This document shows, piece by piece, positions 41,548 through 51,444 of a stretch of 51,580 nucleotides of DNA. Position 1 is the first letter of the stretch; each line of letters starts with the position of its first letter. Below the pieces are notes generated by a model. The model was given only the letters and a program-made list of their open reading frames with translations, did no database searches and was not told the DNA's origin. A program made the position numbers and the translations under genes. This DNA is from Lachnospiraceae bacterium (GTDB lineage Bacteria > Bacillota > Clostridia > Lachnospirales > Lachnospiraceae): the NCBI GenBank assembly GCA_017463225.1, contig JAFTPO010000036.1:1-51580 (forward strand). Reading direction: 5' to 3'.

Positions 41548-43665
41548 TTAATTAATCTTCAGCAGTGGTTCTCCTGCTTTTATATCACCATATTTTAAGA
41601 CGTTTATCTTCTGGTTTTCGGTAAGGCTTGTACATATGACCGGTGTGGACATAGCCTTGGCAGTTGCTCGAATTCCTTCTAAATCGAAGTTCATTATTAC
41701 ATCTCCCTTTTTCAGGTGCTGGCCTTCATTTGCCATCATACTAAAGCCCTTACCTTTTAGGTTTACGGTATCTATTCCCACGTGAATTAGCATCTCTACG
41801 CCTGTGTCAGTCTCAAAGCCCACTGCATGATTTGTGTCAAATATCATGGTTATGGTTCCATCCTCAGGTGCATATACTGTTCCATCCACAGGCTCTATAA
41901 TTACACCATCTCCCATCATCTTCTGGGCAAATGCCTCATCCGGCGCTTCCTCAATTCCTCTTACTAATCCGTTCATAGGGGATGAAATAGTCACTATATT
42001 ATGTGTTTTGTCACCCTTATGACTTTCTATATCATCTGAGATATTTCTATCCATATAGTCCTCAAGATTTGACTTTATAACCGATACTCTAGGTCCGTAG
42101 ATTATCTGTACACCCTGACCCTTTTTTATAACTCCCGATGCTCCTGTAGCACTTAATCTTTCCTGATTTACAAGATCAGGATTAAATACTGTACACCTAA
42201 GTCTAGTGGCGCAGCAATCGATGTCAGAGATGTTATCTCGTCCACCTAAGCCTATTAAAATTCCGGCTGATATTCGGTCAGCTTCTGACATCTGTTCACT
42301 TTCGGTTGTAGCATCACCGTCTGTCTGATTACCATTTGCATTTTTCCTTGCATCCACGTCCCTTCTGGTATATAGCTTAACCTCTTCTTCCTCACCTCTT
42401 CCCGGAGTCTTGTAATTGAATCTTTTTATAAGGAATGAGAATAACAGGTAGTAAACTATGAAGTAGAATACACCTACTATTACAACCCATATCCAGTTAG
42501 TCTTATCATTTCCCTGAAGTATTCCGAAGAGGAACAAATCTATAAGTCCTCCTGAAAACGTCATACCAACACCTACATTAAACATGTGCATAAGCATATA
42601 GGCAAGACCGGCAAACACACAGTGAATCACATATAGAAGTGGTGCCACGAACAGGAATGTAAACTCAATAGGTTCAGTTATACCTGTCAGCATAGAGGTT
42701 AATGCTGCAGATAAAAGCAGTCCGCCTACCTTCTTTCTATTTTCAGGTCTGGCACATCTGTACATGGCGTAAGCGGCTCCCGGAAGACCGAATATCATAA
42801 GAGGGAATTTACCGGACATAAATCTTGTTGCTGATACTGAAAACTGCTCTGTATTAGGGTCAGCCAGCTGTGCAAAGAAGATGTTCTGTGCACCCTCGAT
42901 TATCTGTCCTCCAACCTCTAGGGTTCCACCAACTGCCGTCTGCCAGAACGGTAGATAGAACACATGATGAAGACCAAATGGGATGAGTGCTCTCTCCATA
43001 AGTCCGTACACCCATGTTCCGGCGTATCCTGAACGTAAAACAATGTCTCCCACTGCATATATTCCCGCCTGTATAGGAGGCCAGATAAAGTACATCAAGA
43101 TTCCTACAAATGTAAATACCAGTGCGCTTATTATAGGCACAAATCTGGTTCCTCCGAAGAAGGATAACACCTGAGGAAGCTCAATCTTATAGAATCTGTT
43201 GTGAAGTGCAGCCACTCCAAGACCTACGATAATACCACCGAATACACCCATCTGAAGTGACTCGATTCCTACCACTGAGGTTACTGCTCCTTCAAGCAGA
43301 TTGTCAGAGCCACCGTTGATAGCTATAAGCGCACTTATGGATGCATGCATTATAAGAAATGCGATTACAGCAGCTAAAGCTGCAACCTCCTTTTCCTTCT
43401 TAGCCATACCAATAGCAACACCTATAGCGAATATTATAGGAAGGTTGGCAAATACTATATCCCCAGCCTTACTCATAACCTGGAACACTGCGTTAAGAGC
43501 TGTTCCAGGGCCCATAATTCCCATCAGACCGTAGGTTTCAAGCATTGTAAGGTTGGTGAGAGAGCCACCTATACCCAAAAGCAGTCCAGCTACGGGGAGG
43601 ATGGCTATAGGAAGCATAAAACTCCTTCCCACACGCTGTAGAACACCAAAAATTTTATCTTTCAT
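41548..43665 (-). CDS. ptsG: glucose-type PTS permease, IICBA
   Basis: The 705-aa protein imports and phosphorylates a glucose-type sugar at the membrane. The N-terminal IIC domain (about residues 1-410) has some ten helices; IIB (about 460-545) has the active Cys in DIDCCATRLRC; IIA (about 560-700) has the histidine in MLIHVGIDT and the second in NHAVG. This order (IIC-IIB-IIA) is the glucose/N-acetylglucosamine class. AAAGGAG precedes the ATG. Sugar specificity (glucose or GlcNAc) is uncertain. A structured repeat lies 44 bp upstream in its leader. Confidence 0.93.
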   Translation of the reverse strand: MKDKIFGVLQRVGRSFMLPIAILPVAGLLLGIGGSLTNLTMLETYGLMGIMGPGTALNAVFQVMSKAGDIVFANLPIIFAIGVAIGMAKKEKEVAALAAVIAFLIMHASISALIAINGGSDNLLEGAVTSVVGIESLQMGVFGGIIVGLGVAALHNRFYKIELPQVLSFFGGTRFVPIISALVFTFVGILMYFIWPPIQAGIYAVGDIVLRSGYAGTWVYGLMERALIPFGLHHVFYLPFWQTAVGGTLEVGGQIIEGAQNIFFAQLADPNTEQFSVSATRFMSGKFPLMIFGLPGAAYAMYRCARPENRKKVGGLLLSAALTSMLTGITEPIEFTFLFVAPLLYVIHCVFAGLAYMLMHMFNVGVGMTFSGGLIDLFLFGILQGNDKTNWIWVVIVGVFYFIVYYLLFSFLIKRFNYKTPGRGEEEEVKLYTRRDVDARKNANGNQTDGDATTESEQMSEADRISAGILIGLGGRDNISDIDCCATRLRCTVFNPDLVNQERLSATGASGVIKKGQGVQIIYGPRVSVIKSNLEDYMDRNISDDIESHKGDKTHNIVTISSPMNGLVRGIEEAPDEAFAQKMMGDGVIIEPVDGTVYAPEDGTITMIFDTNHAVGFETDTGVEMLIHVGIDTVNLKGKGFSMMANEGQHLKKGDVIMNFDLEGIRATAKAMSTPVICTSLTENQKINVLKYGDIKAGEPLLKIN

Positions 43666-43708
43666 ATTATTCTCCTTTTTTACAAGTATGATTTAAACCA
43701 TATACAAC

Positions 43709-43827
43709 AGGCTGCGCAAATACACTGTATCGGCCGGCCTGCCTAGGGTGGGTCCACGCTGACACTAAAACGGTCAGCTTAGTCCCCACCACTGTCGCGG
43801 CCGGAATGAAATTTACTGGCGCAGCCT
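43709..43827 (+). repeat. long structured repeat, copy 3 (ptsG leader)
   Basis: Outer arms AGGCTGCGC (43709-43717) and GCGCAGCCT (43819-43827). Inside, CCGGCC/GGCCGG replaces CCGACC/GGTCGG by a paired A-T to G-C change; GGTGGG/CCCACC replaces the middle stem; GCTGAC/GTCAGC is kept with loop ACTAAAACG. No T-run follows on either strand. It sits in the same orientation as copies 1 and 2 although its neighbours are on the minus strand. Confidence 0.82.
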
Positions 43828-43843
43828 TATCACATATAAATTT

Positions 43844-43898
43844 AAAGGCATTAATCACACACATATTCTCTGGAATATTTTGTGCAATTAATGCCTTT
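43844..43898 (-). terminator. terminator of the alanine/glycine symporter gene
   Basis: Arms AAAGGCATTAAT (43844-43855) and ATTAATGCCTTT (43887-43898) form a perfect 12-bp stem, 65 bp after the stop codon. The minus-strand tail (AAATTTATA) is weak, so strength is uncertain. Confidence 0.65.
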
Positions 43899-43962
43899 TA
43901 ATACATCTTATAAAATTTTTGTGCTCTACAGATGTTGTAGATAGCCTTAGCTTACGGAAAAC

Positions 43963-45381
43963 TTACTCTTCTATCTCTCCTGCCTTACGTCTTGCGAAGA
44001 AGTCCTTTGTCTCCTTGGCAACTACTCCGCTAAGTGCGAAGAGGGCTATCATGTTAGGGAATGCCATCATACCATTGAAGATATCTGCGATGGTCCAAAC
44101 TGCTGATACTGTCATGTAAGGTCCGATGAATACTGCAAGGATGTATAATATTCTGAATACCATAAGTCCCTTCTTGTTTCCGCCATTTAAGTACTCAAGA
44201 CATCTCTCTGAGTAATAATCCCATCCAAGGATTGTAGTAAATGCAAAGAATACAAGACAAAGCATAAGGATGAAGGATGATACCTTAGCTGGGAATGGAA
44301 GTCCATTCTCAAATGCGAAGATTGTTACTGCAACACCCTCAAGTCCCTGCTCATGAGCACCTGTAAGTACTACTGAAATACCTGTCATAGAACAGATAAT
44401 GATTGTATCAATAAATGTACCTGTCATAGATACAAGACCCTGACGTACTGGCTCCTTAGTCTGAGCTGCTGCAGCTGCGATAGGTGCAGAACCAAGTCCT
44501 GACTCGTTAGAAAAGATACCTCTTGCAACACCCTTCTGCATAGCTACGATGAAGCTACCGATGGCACCACCTGTTACTGCTGCCGGATTAAATGCTCCCT
44601 TTACGATAGTAACAATTGCATCCGGTACCTCAGTAATATTTGTGATTACCAAAGTAAGTGCAGAAACAACATATATTATAGCCATAAATGGAACAACTAT
44701 CTCAGAAACCTTTGCAATACTCTTAATTCCACCTATAAGAACAAGTGCAACAACTATTGCCAAAACAAATGATGCAATAACTACTGACCATGAGTACTCA
44801 CCAATTCCAGGAATCTTAACTGTTGATGCATTCTTAGGATCAAAGAATGTATTAACTGCTGATGAGATACCATTTACCTGAGTAAATGTACCTATACCAA
44901 GAAGTCCGGCACACACTCCAAAGAATGCGAACAGCTTTGCAAGCCATTTCCACTTAGAGCCCATACCCTTTTCTATGTAATAGAAAGGTCCACCTAATGA
45001 GTGACCATCCTCATCAACCACACGATACTTAACTGCAAGAAGTCCCTCTGAATATTTTGTAGCCATTCCAAGGAATGCTGCCACTACCATCCAGAAAAGT
45101 GCTCCCGGACCACCTGCTACGATTGCTGTAGCAACACCTACGATGTTACCTGTACCTATAGTAGCTGATAACGCTGTACACAGAGCTCCGAATGAAGATA
45201 CCTCTCCCTCTGCTCCTTCCTCATTCTTAACCATCCACTTAAGAGCTAACGGAAGCTTTCTTACCTGAAGTAATCCCACTCTTATAGTGAGTAAAAGTCC
45301 ACCAGCCATAATAAGCACTATGAGAGGTATACCCCACACCGCGTCATCGATGGTTGTCAAGATTTCATTAAACTTTTCCAT
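43963..45381 (-). CDS. alanine/glycine:cation symporter (AGCS family)
   Basis: The 472-aa inner-membrane protein has about ten or eleven helices and the AGCS signatures GLLLTIRVGLLQVRKLPLAL region, TALSATIGTGNIVGVATA (N-terminal substrate site) and GIFSNESGLGSAPIAAAAAQ. It imports alanine or glycine with Na+. GGAAGAGAG is before the ATG. It is a single-gene unit; the neighbouring amino-acid ABC operon is divergent. Confidence 0.93.
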   Translation of the reverse strand: MEKFNEILTTIDDAVWGIPLIVLIMAGGLLLTIRVGLLQVRKLPLALKWMVKNEEGAEGEVSSFGALCTALSATIGTGNIVGVATAIVAGGPGALFWMVVAAFLGMATKYSEGLLAVKYRVVDEDGHSLGGPFYYIEKGMGSKWKWLAKLFAFFGVCAGLLGIGTFTQVNGISSAVNTFFDPKNASTVKIPGIGEYSWSVVIASFVLAIVVALVLIGGIKSIAKVSEIVVPFMAIIYVVSALTLVITNITEVPDAIVTIVKGAFNPAAVTGGAIGSFIVAMQKGVARGIFSNESGLGSAPIAAAAAQTKEPVRQGLVSMTGTFIDTIIICSMTGISVVLTGAHEQGLEGVAVTIFAFENGLPFPAKVSSFILMLCLVFFAFTTILGWDYYSERCLEYLNGGNKKGLMVFRILYILAVFIGPYMTVSAVWTIADIFNGMMAFPNMIALFALSGVVAKETKDFFARRKAGEIEE

Positions 45382-45555
45382 AATTAAATCTCTCTTCCTT
45401 TCTTTTGTTGTGATTGTTATAATTTAAACCTTTATTAGTTTAACACATTAAATTGACATATACAAACAGATTTTTGTTTTTTCTTAACTAAATCTTTACT
45501 AATCGGTTGTTTACTATAAAATATGCTCCAAAGCCTTTATTTATACCAGCTTACA

Positions 45556-45628
45556 TTGACTAAAACTATCGAATATGGTACTATATCAAAGGTTTAAGCG
45601 CTTTAGTATGCTAGCATATTACTAAAGC
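45556..45628 (+). promoter_or_regulatory. promoter and leader hairpin of the second amino-acid ABC operon
   Basis: TTGACT (45556-45561), 17-bp spacer, TACTAT (45579-45584). Just downstream, GCTTTAGTA (45600-45608) and TACTAAAGC (45620-45628) form a 9-bp hairpin in the 5' leader, 31 bp before the start codon. It has no T-run; it may protect the mRNA or be an operator. Confidence 0.55.
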
Positions 45629-45659
45629 AACACACATTTTTACATAAAGGAGATTTTTA

Positions 45660-46466
45660 ATGATGAAATTCAAGAAATTTGTTAAGAAGCTTAGCGTAGG
45701 TCTTGTTGCTGTAGCTATGATGGCAACTACACTTACAGGCTGTGGCGAGAAGAAGAAGGATACATTTACAGTAGGCTTTGACGCTGAGTATCCACCATAT
45801 GGTTATATGGATGAAAATGGTGAGTACACTGGTTTTGACCTTGAGCTTGCTGAGGAGGTTTGTAAGATTAACGGTTGGGAGCTTGTAAAGCAGCCTATCG
45901 CTTGGGAAAACAAGGACAATGAGCTTAATTCAGGCTCTATCGACTGTATCTGGAATGGATTCACTATCAACGGTCGTGAGGATGAGTACGAGTGGTCTCG
46001 TCCATATGTAGATAACAGTCAGGTTATCGTGGTTAAGGCTGATGCAGGTATCAACGGCTTCGGTGATTTGGCAGGAAAGAAGGTTGGTGTTCAGACTGCT
46101 TCTGCTGCTCTTGATGTTCTTCAGGACCCTGAGGCTCAAAAGGAGCTTGCTGATACATTTGCAGAATTAAATGAGTTCAGTGATTACAACACTGCATTTC
46201 TTGAGCTTGAGGCTGGTTCAGTTGATGCTATCGCTATGGATATCGGTGTTGCTCAGTACCAGATTGATAGCCGTGATGCAGGTAAGTTTATCATCCTTGA
46301 TGAGCACCTTAACGCAGAGCAGTATGGTATCGGTTTTAAGCTTGGTAACACTGAGTTAAAGGACGATGTTGAGGCTGCACTTAAGACACTTAAGGAGAAT
46401 GGTAAGTTCGACGAGCTTGCTGCAAAGTACGGCTTAGAGGATATGACTTGTCTTTCATTTGAGTAA
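45660..46466 (+). CDS. amino-acid ABC transporter binding lipoprotein
   Basis: The 268-aa lipoprotein starts with two Met codons, after AAAGGAG; signal peptide and lipobox TLTGC. SBP family 3 order is canonical: TVGFDAEYPPYGYMDENGEY at the N-terminus and the terminal helix TLKENGKFDELAAKYG at the C-terminus, in contrast to the permuted protein at 39048. It should bind a polar amino acid. Permease and ATPase genes follow on the same strand. Confidence 0.93.
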   Translation: MMKFKKFVKKLSVGLVAVAMMATTLTGCGEKKKDTFTVGFDAEYPPYGYMDENGEYTGFDLELAEEVCKINGWELVKQPIAWENKDNELNSGSIDCIWNGFTINGREDEYEWSRPYVDNSQVIVVKADAGINGFGDLAGKKVGVQTASAALDVLQDPEAQKELADTFAELNEFSDYNTAFLELEAGSVDAIAMDIGVAQYQIDSRDAGKFIILDEHLNAEQYGIGFKLGNTELKDDVEAALKTLKENGKFDELAAKYGLEDMTCLSFE

Positions 46467-46477
46467 TAAATATTTAC

Positions 46478-46510
46478 AATCAATCAACTGGGGATTATAT
46501 CTCCAGTTGA
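46478..46510 (+). promoter_or_regulatory. intergenic hairpin inside the ABC operon
   Basis: CAACTGGGGA and TCTCCAGTTG form a near-perfect stem with a short loop between the binding protein and permease genes. There is only a weak T-tract. Such hairpins often stabilise the binding-protein message or partly terminate. Confidence 0.5.
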
Positions 46511-46562
46511 TTTAATAATACGAATGGTTTTGCTTATTAGAATTATAGGAGTTACATAGGAT

Positions 46563-47210
46563 ATGAGTTTTCAGGTTATGCTACAGCAGCTTTCCTCCGG
46601 AATGCTAAGTACTATGGGAATATTTTTTCTTACATTACTTTTTTCCCTGCCTCTCGGCTTGGTGATAGCTTTCGGTAGAATGTCAAAGAACAAGTTAATA
46701 AGTGGTTTTATAAGTCTCTTGATATCTATACTTAGAGGTACCCCTCTCATGCTCCAGCTTATGGTATGGTATTTCTTCCCATTTTACCTTTTCGGATGGT
46801 CCATAAGTGGATGGAGATTCCCTGCAGTTATAGTTGGATTTTCCATTAACTATGCCGCATACTTTGCAGAGATTTACCGTTCCGGTATAGAGGCTATTCC
46901 TAAGGGACAGTACGAGGCAGGTCAGATTCTTGGATATTCCAAGTCTCAGAGCTTCTTTAAGATTATTCTTCCACAGGTTATTAAGATTATCCTTCCATCT
47001 ATAACCAATGAGGTTATTACACTGGTTAAGGATACTTCTCTTGCATTCTCTATCACTTACATAGAGATGTTTACATTAGCAAAGCAGATTGCAGCTGCTG
47101 AAACAAGCATGATGCCATTTGTAATTGCCGCAGTATTCTACTACATCTTCAACGCTCTTGTAGCCTTTGTTATGGGGCGCTTAGAGAAGAAGATGAACTA
47201 CTACAGTTAG
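46563..47210 (+). CDS. amino-acid ABC transporter permease
   Basis: The 215-aa permease has about five helices, SILRGTPLMLQLMVWYFF, and the EAA loop EAGQILGYSKSQSFFKIILP. AGGAG lies 13 bases before the ATG, somewhat far. It lies 96 bp after the binding protein stop, the gap containing a CAACTGGGGA/TCTCCAGTTG hairpin (about 46478-46510) that may set the ratio of binding protein to permease. Confidence 0.92.
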   Translation: MSFQVMLQQLSSGMLSTMGIFFLTLLFSLPLGLVIAFGRMSKNKLISGFISLLISILRGTPLMLQLMVWYFFPFYLFGWSISGWRFPAVIVGFSINYAAYFAEIYRSGIEAIPKGQYEAGQILGYSKSQSFFKIILPQVIKIILPSITNEVITLVKDTSLAFSITYIEMFTLAKQIAAAETSMMPFVIAAVFYYIFNALVAFVMGRLEKKMNYYS

Positions 47211-47222
47211 GAGGGTTGTTAA

Positions 47223-48005
47223 ATGAGTTTGGATAATAGTATTCAAAAAAGAGTTTATTTTGAGATGAACAACATCAAGAAATCATTTGGTGACCTTCAG
47301 GTATTAAATGATATTTCAATCAGCGTTCAGGAGGGCGATGTGCTTTCCATAATCGGTCCTTCCGGTTCAGGAAAATCCACCCTACTTAGAATCGCTACTA
47401 TGCTTGAAACTATGGATTATGGCGATATGAGCTATATGGGTGAAAAGGCTGTCAGTGTTGTGGATGGAAAGTCTGTATACGCTAAGCCTGCCAGATTAAA
47501 AGAGATTAAGAAGAATTTCGGTCTGGTATTCCAGAACTTTAATCTATTCCCACATTACACTGTTTTGAAAAATATTACTGACGCTCCTATCTCAGTTCAA
47601 AAAAGAGATAAGACTGAGGTTGAGGCGGAGGCTATGGAGCTTCTTAGAAAGATGGGCTTAGAGGATAAAGCAGACGCTTATCCTTCACAGCTTTCCGGTG
47701 GTCAGCAGCAAAGAGTTGCCATCGCAAGAGCACTTGCCCTGAAGCCAAATGTTTTGTTCTTCGATGAACCAACCTCAGCCCTAGACCCAGAGCTTACAGG
47801 CGAGGTACTTAAGGTTATTAAGTCCTTAGCAGAGCAGCATATGACTATGGTTATCGTTACCCACGAGATGAACTTTGCAAAAAATATATCCGATAGGGTT
47901 GTATTTATGGACAAGGGTGTGGTAGCATTAAGTGGAAGTCCTGAGGAGGTATTCGGCTCTGATAATGAGCGTATGAGAGAATTCTTAGGAAAGGTATCAC
48001 ATTAA
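47223..48005 (+). CDS. amino-acid ABC transporter ATPase
   Basis: The 260-aa ATPase has Walker [10 protein letters not shown], signature LSGGQQQR, and Walker [19 protein letters not shown] lies before the ATG, 12 bp after the permease stop. It completes the second amino-acid ABC system. The two ATPases in the window are alike, but this one lacks the lysine-rich insertion seen in the first. Confidence 0.93.
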   Translation: MSLDNSIQKRVYFEMNNIKKSFGDLQVLNDISISVQEGDVLSIIGPSGSGKSTLLRIATMLETMDYGDMSYMGEKAVSVVDGKSVYAKPARLKEIKKNFGLVFQNFNLFPHYTVLKNITDAPISVQKRDKTEVEAEAMELLRKMGLEDKADAYPSQLSGGQQQRVAIARALALKPNVLFFDEPTSALDPELTGEVLKVIKSLAEQHMTMVIVTHEMNFAKNISDRVVFMDKGVVALSGSPEEVFGSDNERMREFLGKVSH

Positions 48006-48054
48006 AAGCATAGACTGAATTAACAGTCTCTATATATTATATGGAGGTAGGCCT

Positions 48055-48513
48055 ATGGGAAGTAAAACAAAGGATAAAATAGAATTTACAGCTGAGATTG
48101 CATCAGGAGAGCCAAGAGAGCTTCCTGATAAGATGAAGCCAAAGCAGGCTTATGCCCACAATCAAAATGCATTAGCCGTAGAGCGAACCGAGCTTTCTAA
48201 GATTAGAACAGACCTTGCATTTACTAACAGCAAGCTGGCTGTAGAGCAAACACATCTCTCCTATCTTAGAACCATAGTTTCACTTATAGGTACAGGTGCT
48301 ACACTTATTAAGGCATTGCCACTGTTTGGAATATCTATGGCATTCACCATAGGAATATCAACCTTCCTGTTTATAGCTGCCATATATTTTATCTACAAGG
48401 ATGTAACCACATATCCTACTATGAAAAAGCACTTAACAGCTATGGAGCATGAGGCAAGCGAGCTTGCTAAGAAGGCTGAAAGCAGTACATTTAAGCTAAA
48501 TGGGGATATATAA
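48055..48513 (+). CDS. DUF202 membrane protein
   Basis: The 152-aa protein matches the DUF202 family: an N-terminal soluble stretch, then a conserved LAVERTELSKIRTDLAF segment, THLSYLRT, and two transmembrane helices (about residues 82-122). GGAGG lies before the ATG. It may be a small membrane-associated factor; function is unknown. It follows the ABC operon by 49 bp, so cotranscription is possible. Confidence 0.85.
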   Translation: MGSKTKDKIEFTAEIASGEPRELPDKMKPKQAYAHNQNALAVERTELSKIRTDLAFTNSKLAVEQTHLSYLRTIVSLIGTGATLIKALPLFGISMAFTIGISTFLFIAAIYFIYKDVTTYPTMKKHLTAMEHEASELAKKAESSTFKLNGDI

Positions 48514-48552
48514 ACAAATATGAAATATATGAATTAGAAAAGGATTATTTAA

Positions 48553-48933
48553 ATGAAACTTAAAAGATTATTATGTTTAACATCACTTATGGTGATGATA
48601 TTCTTAGTAGGTTGTAAAAAAGAATCTTCAGATTTCGATGATCTTTACCATGATTGGCAATTTGTAGAGATAGAAACTGCAGAAGAAGTAGTTCCACATA
48701 CCCCTGGCTTAGAGTCAAGGGAGCCTGTTGCAGCTTTTTCCGATGACACTATAACATTTTCTTTTAATGGAAAAACTAACTATGGCGTAGTTGAGGTAGC
48801 TGAGGATTACTACAACATCACCTTCCCTGATGGTTCCAGAAAACCAATGGTTGCTAAATTATCAGACGGTGGTAATACTTTAACTCTTAGCTTCGAAAGC
48901 CTTAATATACACATTAGATTTAAAAAACAATAA
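48553..48933 (+). CDS. small lipoprotein, unknown function
   Basis: The 126-aa protein has a signal peptide (KRLLCLTSLMVMIFLV) and lipobox VGC, and a small strand-rich domain with AFSDDTITFSFNGKTNYGVV and a C-terminal IRFKK. It resembles small lipocalin-like or beta-sandwich lipoproteins but I do not recognise the family. It lies 39 bp after the DUF202 gene and before a strong terminator. Confidence 0.78.
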   Translation: MKLKRLLCLTSLMVMIFLVGCKKESSDFDDLYHDWQFVEIETAEEVVPHTPGLESREPVAAFSDDTITFSFNGKTNYGVVEVAEDYYNITFPDGSRKPMVAKLSDGGNTLTLSFESLNIHIRFKKQ

Positions 48934-48976
48934 TCATTTTACATATTGCCATATACCAACATAAATGTATTTAATG

Positions 48977-49013
48977 AAAACGCGAAGTAGTCTCATAAAT
49001 CACTTCGCGTTTT
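48977..49013. terminator. bidirectional terminator
   Basis: Arms AAAACGCGAAGT (48977-48988) and ACTTCGCGTTTT (49002-49013) form a perfect 12-bp stem with A/T tracts both sides, between the plus-strand lipoprotein and the minus-strand ABC exporter. Confidence 0.9.
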
Positions 49014-49067
49014 ATTATTACTATAATATTTACTTAGCAAGCAGCAAAAAGCTAGCTGTTATATAAA

Positions 49068-50660
49068 TTATTCCAAGTTCTTCATATCAAACTTGTTGTT
49101 TTTTTCATTCAATAATATTGTGATTAATACAATTACAAGAAACTCCACACAGGACACCATTCCAAAATAGCTATCAGTCACAAATACAAGAGGTATAGCA
49201 GCTACAAGGGCTATCAAAAAACCACCTAATCCACCTATCATCCCCGACGCACTTTGCTTTACAACTTCCACCTCACTGTCCCACTTTAGCTTAGGGAATC
49301 TTAGGTTAACAGCAAGTCCTACTACAAGAATACACATAATAATAGCAACAGGAAGAGCTATCATCCATAATAGCTCTAGAACGGATGGTTTTAAAGCTAT
49401 TATCATAATTAACTCACCTACTAAGAAAAACGGTGCAATAAGTCCTATGTTAAACCTAAGCTTGCCTTTAAGATACTCTCTAGCTGATATAGGTAATGTT
49501 CTTATAATCCAAAACTCCTTACCCTCCATAGATATGGAAGTAGCAATTGGCATATTCATTCCTAATATACCTGCAAACAAAACCGGTATAGCAGCATTAA
49601 TGTTTATAGTAATGGGCAAGTCTTTAATGACATCACTCATGTCAACAAAGAATAGACTAACTGCAAATATCACAGCCATAACAGGACCTATTATGGTATT
49701 TGTAACATAGGTTCCTGATGAAAAATATCTCTTTGCTTCTCTGGAAACCAAAGCTCTCATAATAGTTTTATTTTCAAGCTCACCCAACCTATAATTATGC
49801 TTAGCGGTGTTGGTATGAAGTCCTCTATTTATCTTCTCAAAATTCATAACAGTGATTGATATTACTATAACCAAAATCACTATGGAAACAACCATCCCCA
49901 TTGCAAATCTTAGTAGACTTCCTTCAACCATTGCCTGTCCAAACCAAATGGTTGGCGGATAAATCTTATAAAGCATATCAATTAGTTTTCTTGCTATGCC
50001 TTCCATAGCCTGCAAATCAAAGCCTTCTAAATCCTCAGTTGGAATTAATGCACTGATGGAAAACACGGCTACAACTATTATCACCACAAAAATAGTCTCA
50101 AATAAAGCTTTATTCCTCATTCTAGATGATATACCTGTAATTATAACACCCAGTAATACTGACAAAGCGATTGGAATAATTGGTACCATAACCACTGATA
50201 TTATTCCTAGCATAGTGGCTGGCAATCCCGGCTTTACCATAATTCCATAGACAACTATACCAGGTATCATAATCAAGCAGGATACCACCAAGCCTTCCAT
50301 ATAAAGTCTAATATACCTACTTATTACCAGAGAGGTCTTTCTTATAGGCATAGATGTAAGTATATCATAACAGTTATCCTTAAATATAATCTTTCCTGCC
50401 TTAAATGCACAGAAAACAAGAGCAAATATACTACTCATAAACACAATATAGGCTGGCACTATTTCCCCGGCTCCAAGCTTTATATATCCATAACACAAAG
50501 CGCCCACGTAGGCTATAACCATAACCATCAAAAGTCCTATGATAATCCCAAGAGCAATCCCATTCTTTCTTGCCTTCTTATCCTTGGTGTGACGTAAAAC
50601 ATTTAAGGAGAACATATTTGCAAGCTCTAATTTGGTTAAAACCTTAATCTGCCACATCAT
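49068..50660 (-). CDS. ABC exporter membrane protein
   Basis: The 530-aa protein has about twelve hydrophobic helices in two halves and the pattern of ABC-2-type or putative ABC-exporter permeases (early RHTKDKKARKNGIALG and ISMEGKEFWIIRTLP in the centre). GGAGG precedes the first of two Met codons. Its start overlaps the ATPase gene by 17 bp, so the two are translationally coupled. Cargo is unknown; peptide, lipid or drug export are all possible. Confidence 0.88.
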   Translation of the reverse strand: MMWQIKVLTKLELANMFSLNVLRHTKDKKARKNGIALGIIIGLLMVMVIAYVGALCYGYIKLGAGEIVPAYIVFMSSIFALVFCAFKAGKIIFKDNCYDILTSMPIRKTSLVISRYIRLYMEGLVVSCLIMIPGIVVYGIMVKPGLPATMLGIISVVMVPIIPIALSVLLGVIITGISSRMRNKALFETIFVVIIVVAVFSISALIPTEDLEGFDLQAMEGIARKLIDMLYKIYPPTIWFGQAMVEGSLLRFAMGMVVSIVILVIVISITVMNFEKINRGLHTNTAKHNYRLGELENKTIMRALVSREAKRYFSSGTYVTNTIIGPVMAVIFAVSLFFVDMSDVIKDLPITININAAIPVLFAGILGMNMPIATSISMEGKEFWIIRTLPISAREYLKGKLRFNIGLIAPFFLVGELIMIIALKPSVLELLWMIALPVAIIMCILVVGLAVNLRFPKLKWDSEVEVVKQSASGMIGGLGGFLIALVAAIPLVFVTDSYFGMVSCVEFLVIVLITILLNEKNNKFDMKNLE

Positions 50661-51366
50661 CTATCGCCTCCATAAATATATCCTCTAAGGATTGTCCATT
50701 TTTTACTATATCTGCCATATTTCCACTGGCAAGAAGTCTACCATCCTTAATTATAGCCACCTTGTTACAAAGCTTTTCAGCCACATCAAGTACATGTGTG
50801 GAGAAGAACACTGCGCCTTTATTAGCACATATTTCTCTCATCATATCTTTAAGTATTACTGCAGCTTTAGGATCAAGGCCAACAAATGGCTCATCCAATA
50901 TAAGTAGCTTAGGTTCATGAACCAAGGCTGAAATTATAGCCAGCTTCTGCTTCATACCATGTGAGTAGGTTGAGATTAAATCTCCCAACGACTCAGTTAT
51001 CTCGAAAGCATCTGCATACTTTTCTATCTTATCTCTTCTCTCCTTAGCTCCCACCTGAAATATATCAGCTATAAAATTAAGATACTGTATACCGGTCAGA
51101 TACTCATACAAGTCCGGATTATCAGGGATGTAAGCAAAACGTCTCTTACACTCTAATGGATTCTCCCTAATGTTAATCCCGTCTATAATTATCTCACCCT
51201 CATCAAAGTCATGTATGCCGGTTACGCATTTTAGGGTTGTTGTTTTGCCCGCACCATTATGACCTATGAAGGCATAGATGTCACCTTTTTCAATATGCAT
51301 ATTTAATCGATGTACACCCTTGTCACTACCCTTGTAGCATTTTGTCAGATTAGTAATCTTAAGCAT
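50644..51366 (-). CDS. ABC exporter ATPase
   Basis: The 240-aa ATPase has Walker A GHNGAGKTTT, signature YSHGMKQK, and Walker B LLILDEPFVGLDP followed by the H-loop region STHVLD. It fits drug/lipid-type exporters of the CcmA class. GGGAGA precedes the ATG. It partners the permease at 49068-50660, which overlaps it. Confidence 0.92.
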   Translation of the reverse strand: MLKITNLTKCYKGSDKGVHRLNMHIEKGDIYAFIGHNGAGKTTTLKCVTGIHDFDEGEIIIDGINIRENPLECKRRFAYIPDNPDLYEYLTGIQYLNFIADIFQVGAKERRDKIEKYADAFEITESLGDLISTYSHGMKQKLAIISALVHEPKLLILDEPFVGLDPKAAVILKDMMREICANKGAVFFSTHVLDVAEKLCNKVAIIKDGRLLASGNMADIVKNGQSLEDIFMEAIDDVAD

Positions 51367-51444
51367 AGCATTTTCTCCCTTCAGATATTAAAATTCTATA
51401 TAATTTTCTCTTATAATACAATATAACCTAGGGTAACAAGTGAA

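Noticed and set aside
45382-45659. T-box or other amino-acid riboswitch upstream of the second ABC operon
   Set aside because: No T-box sequence or terminator was found; only a promoter and a short 9-bp leader hairpin.
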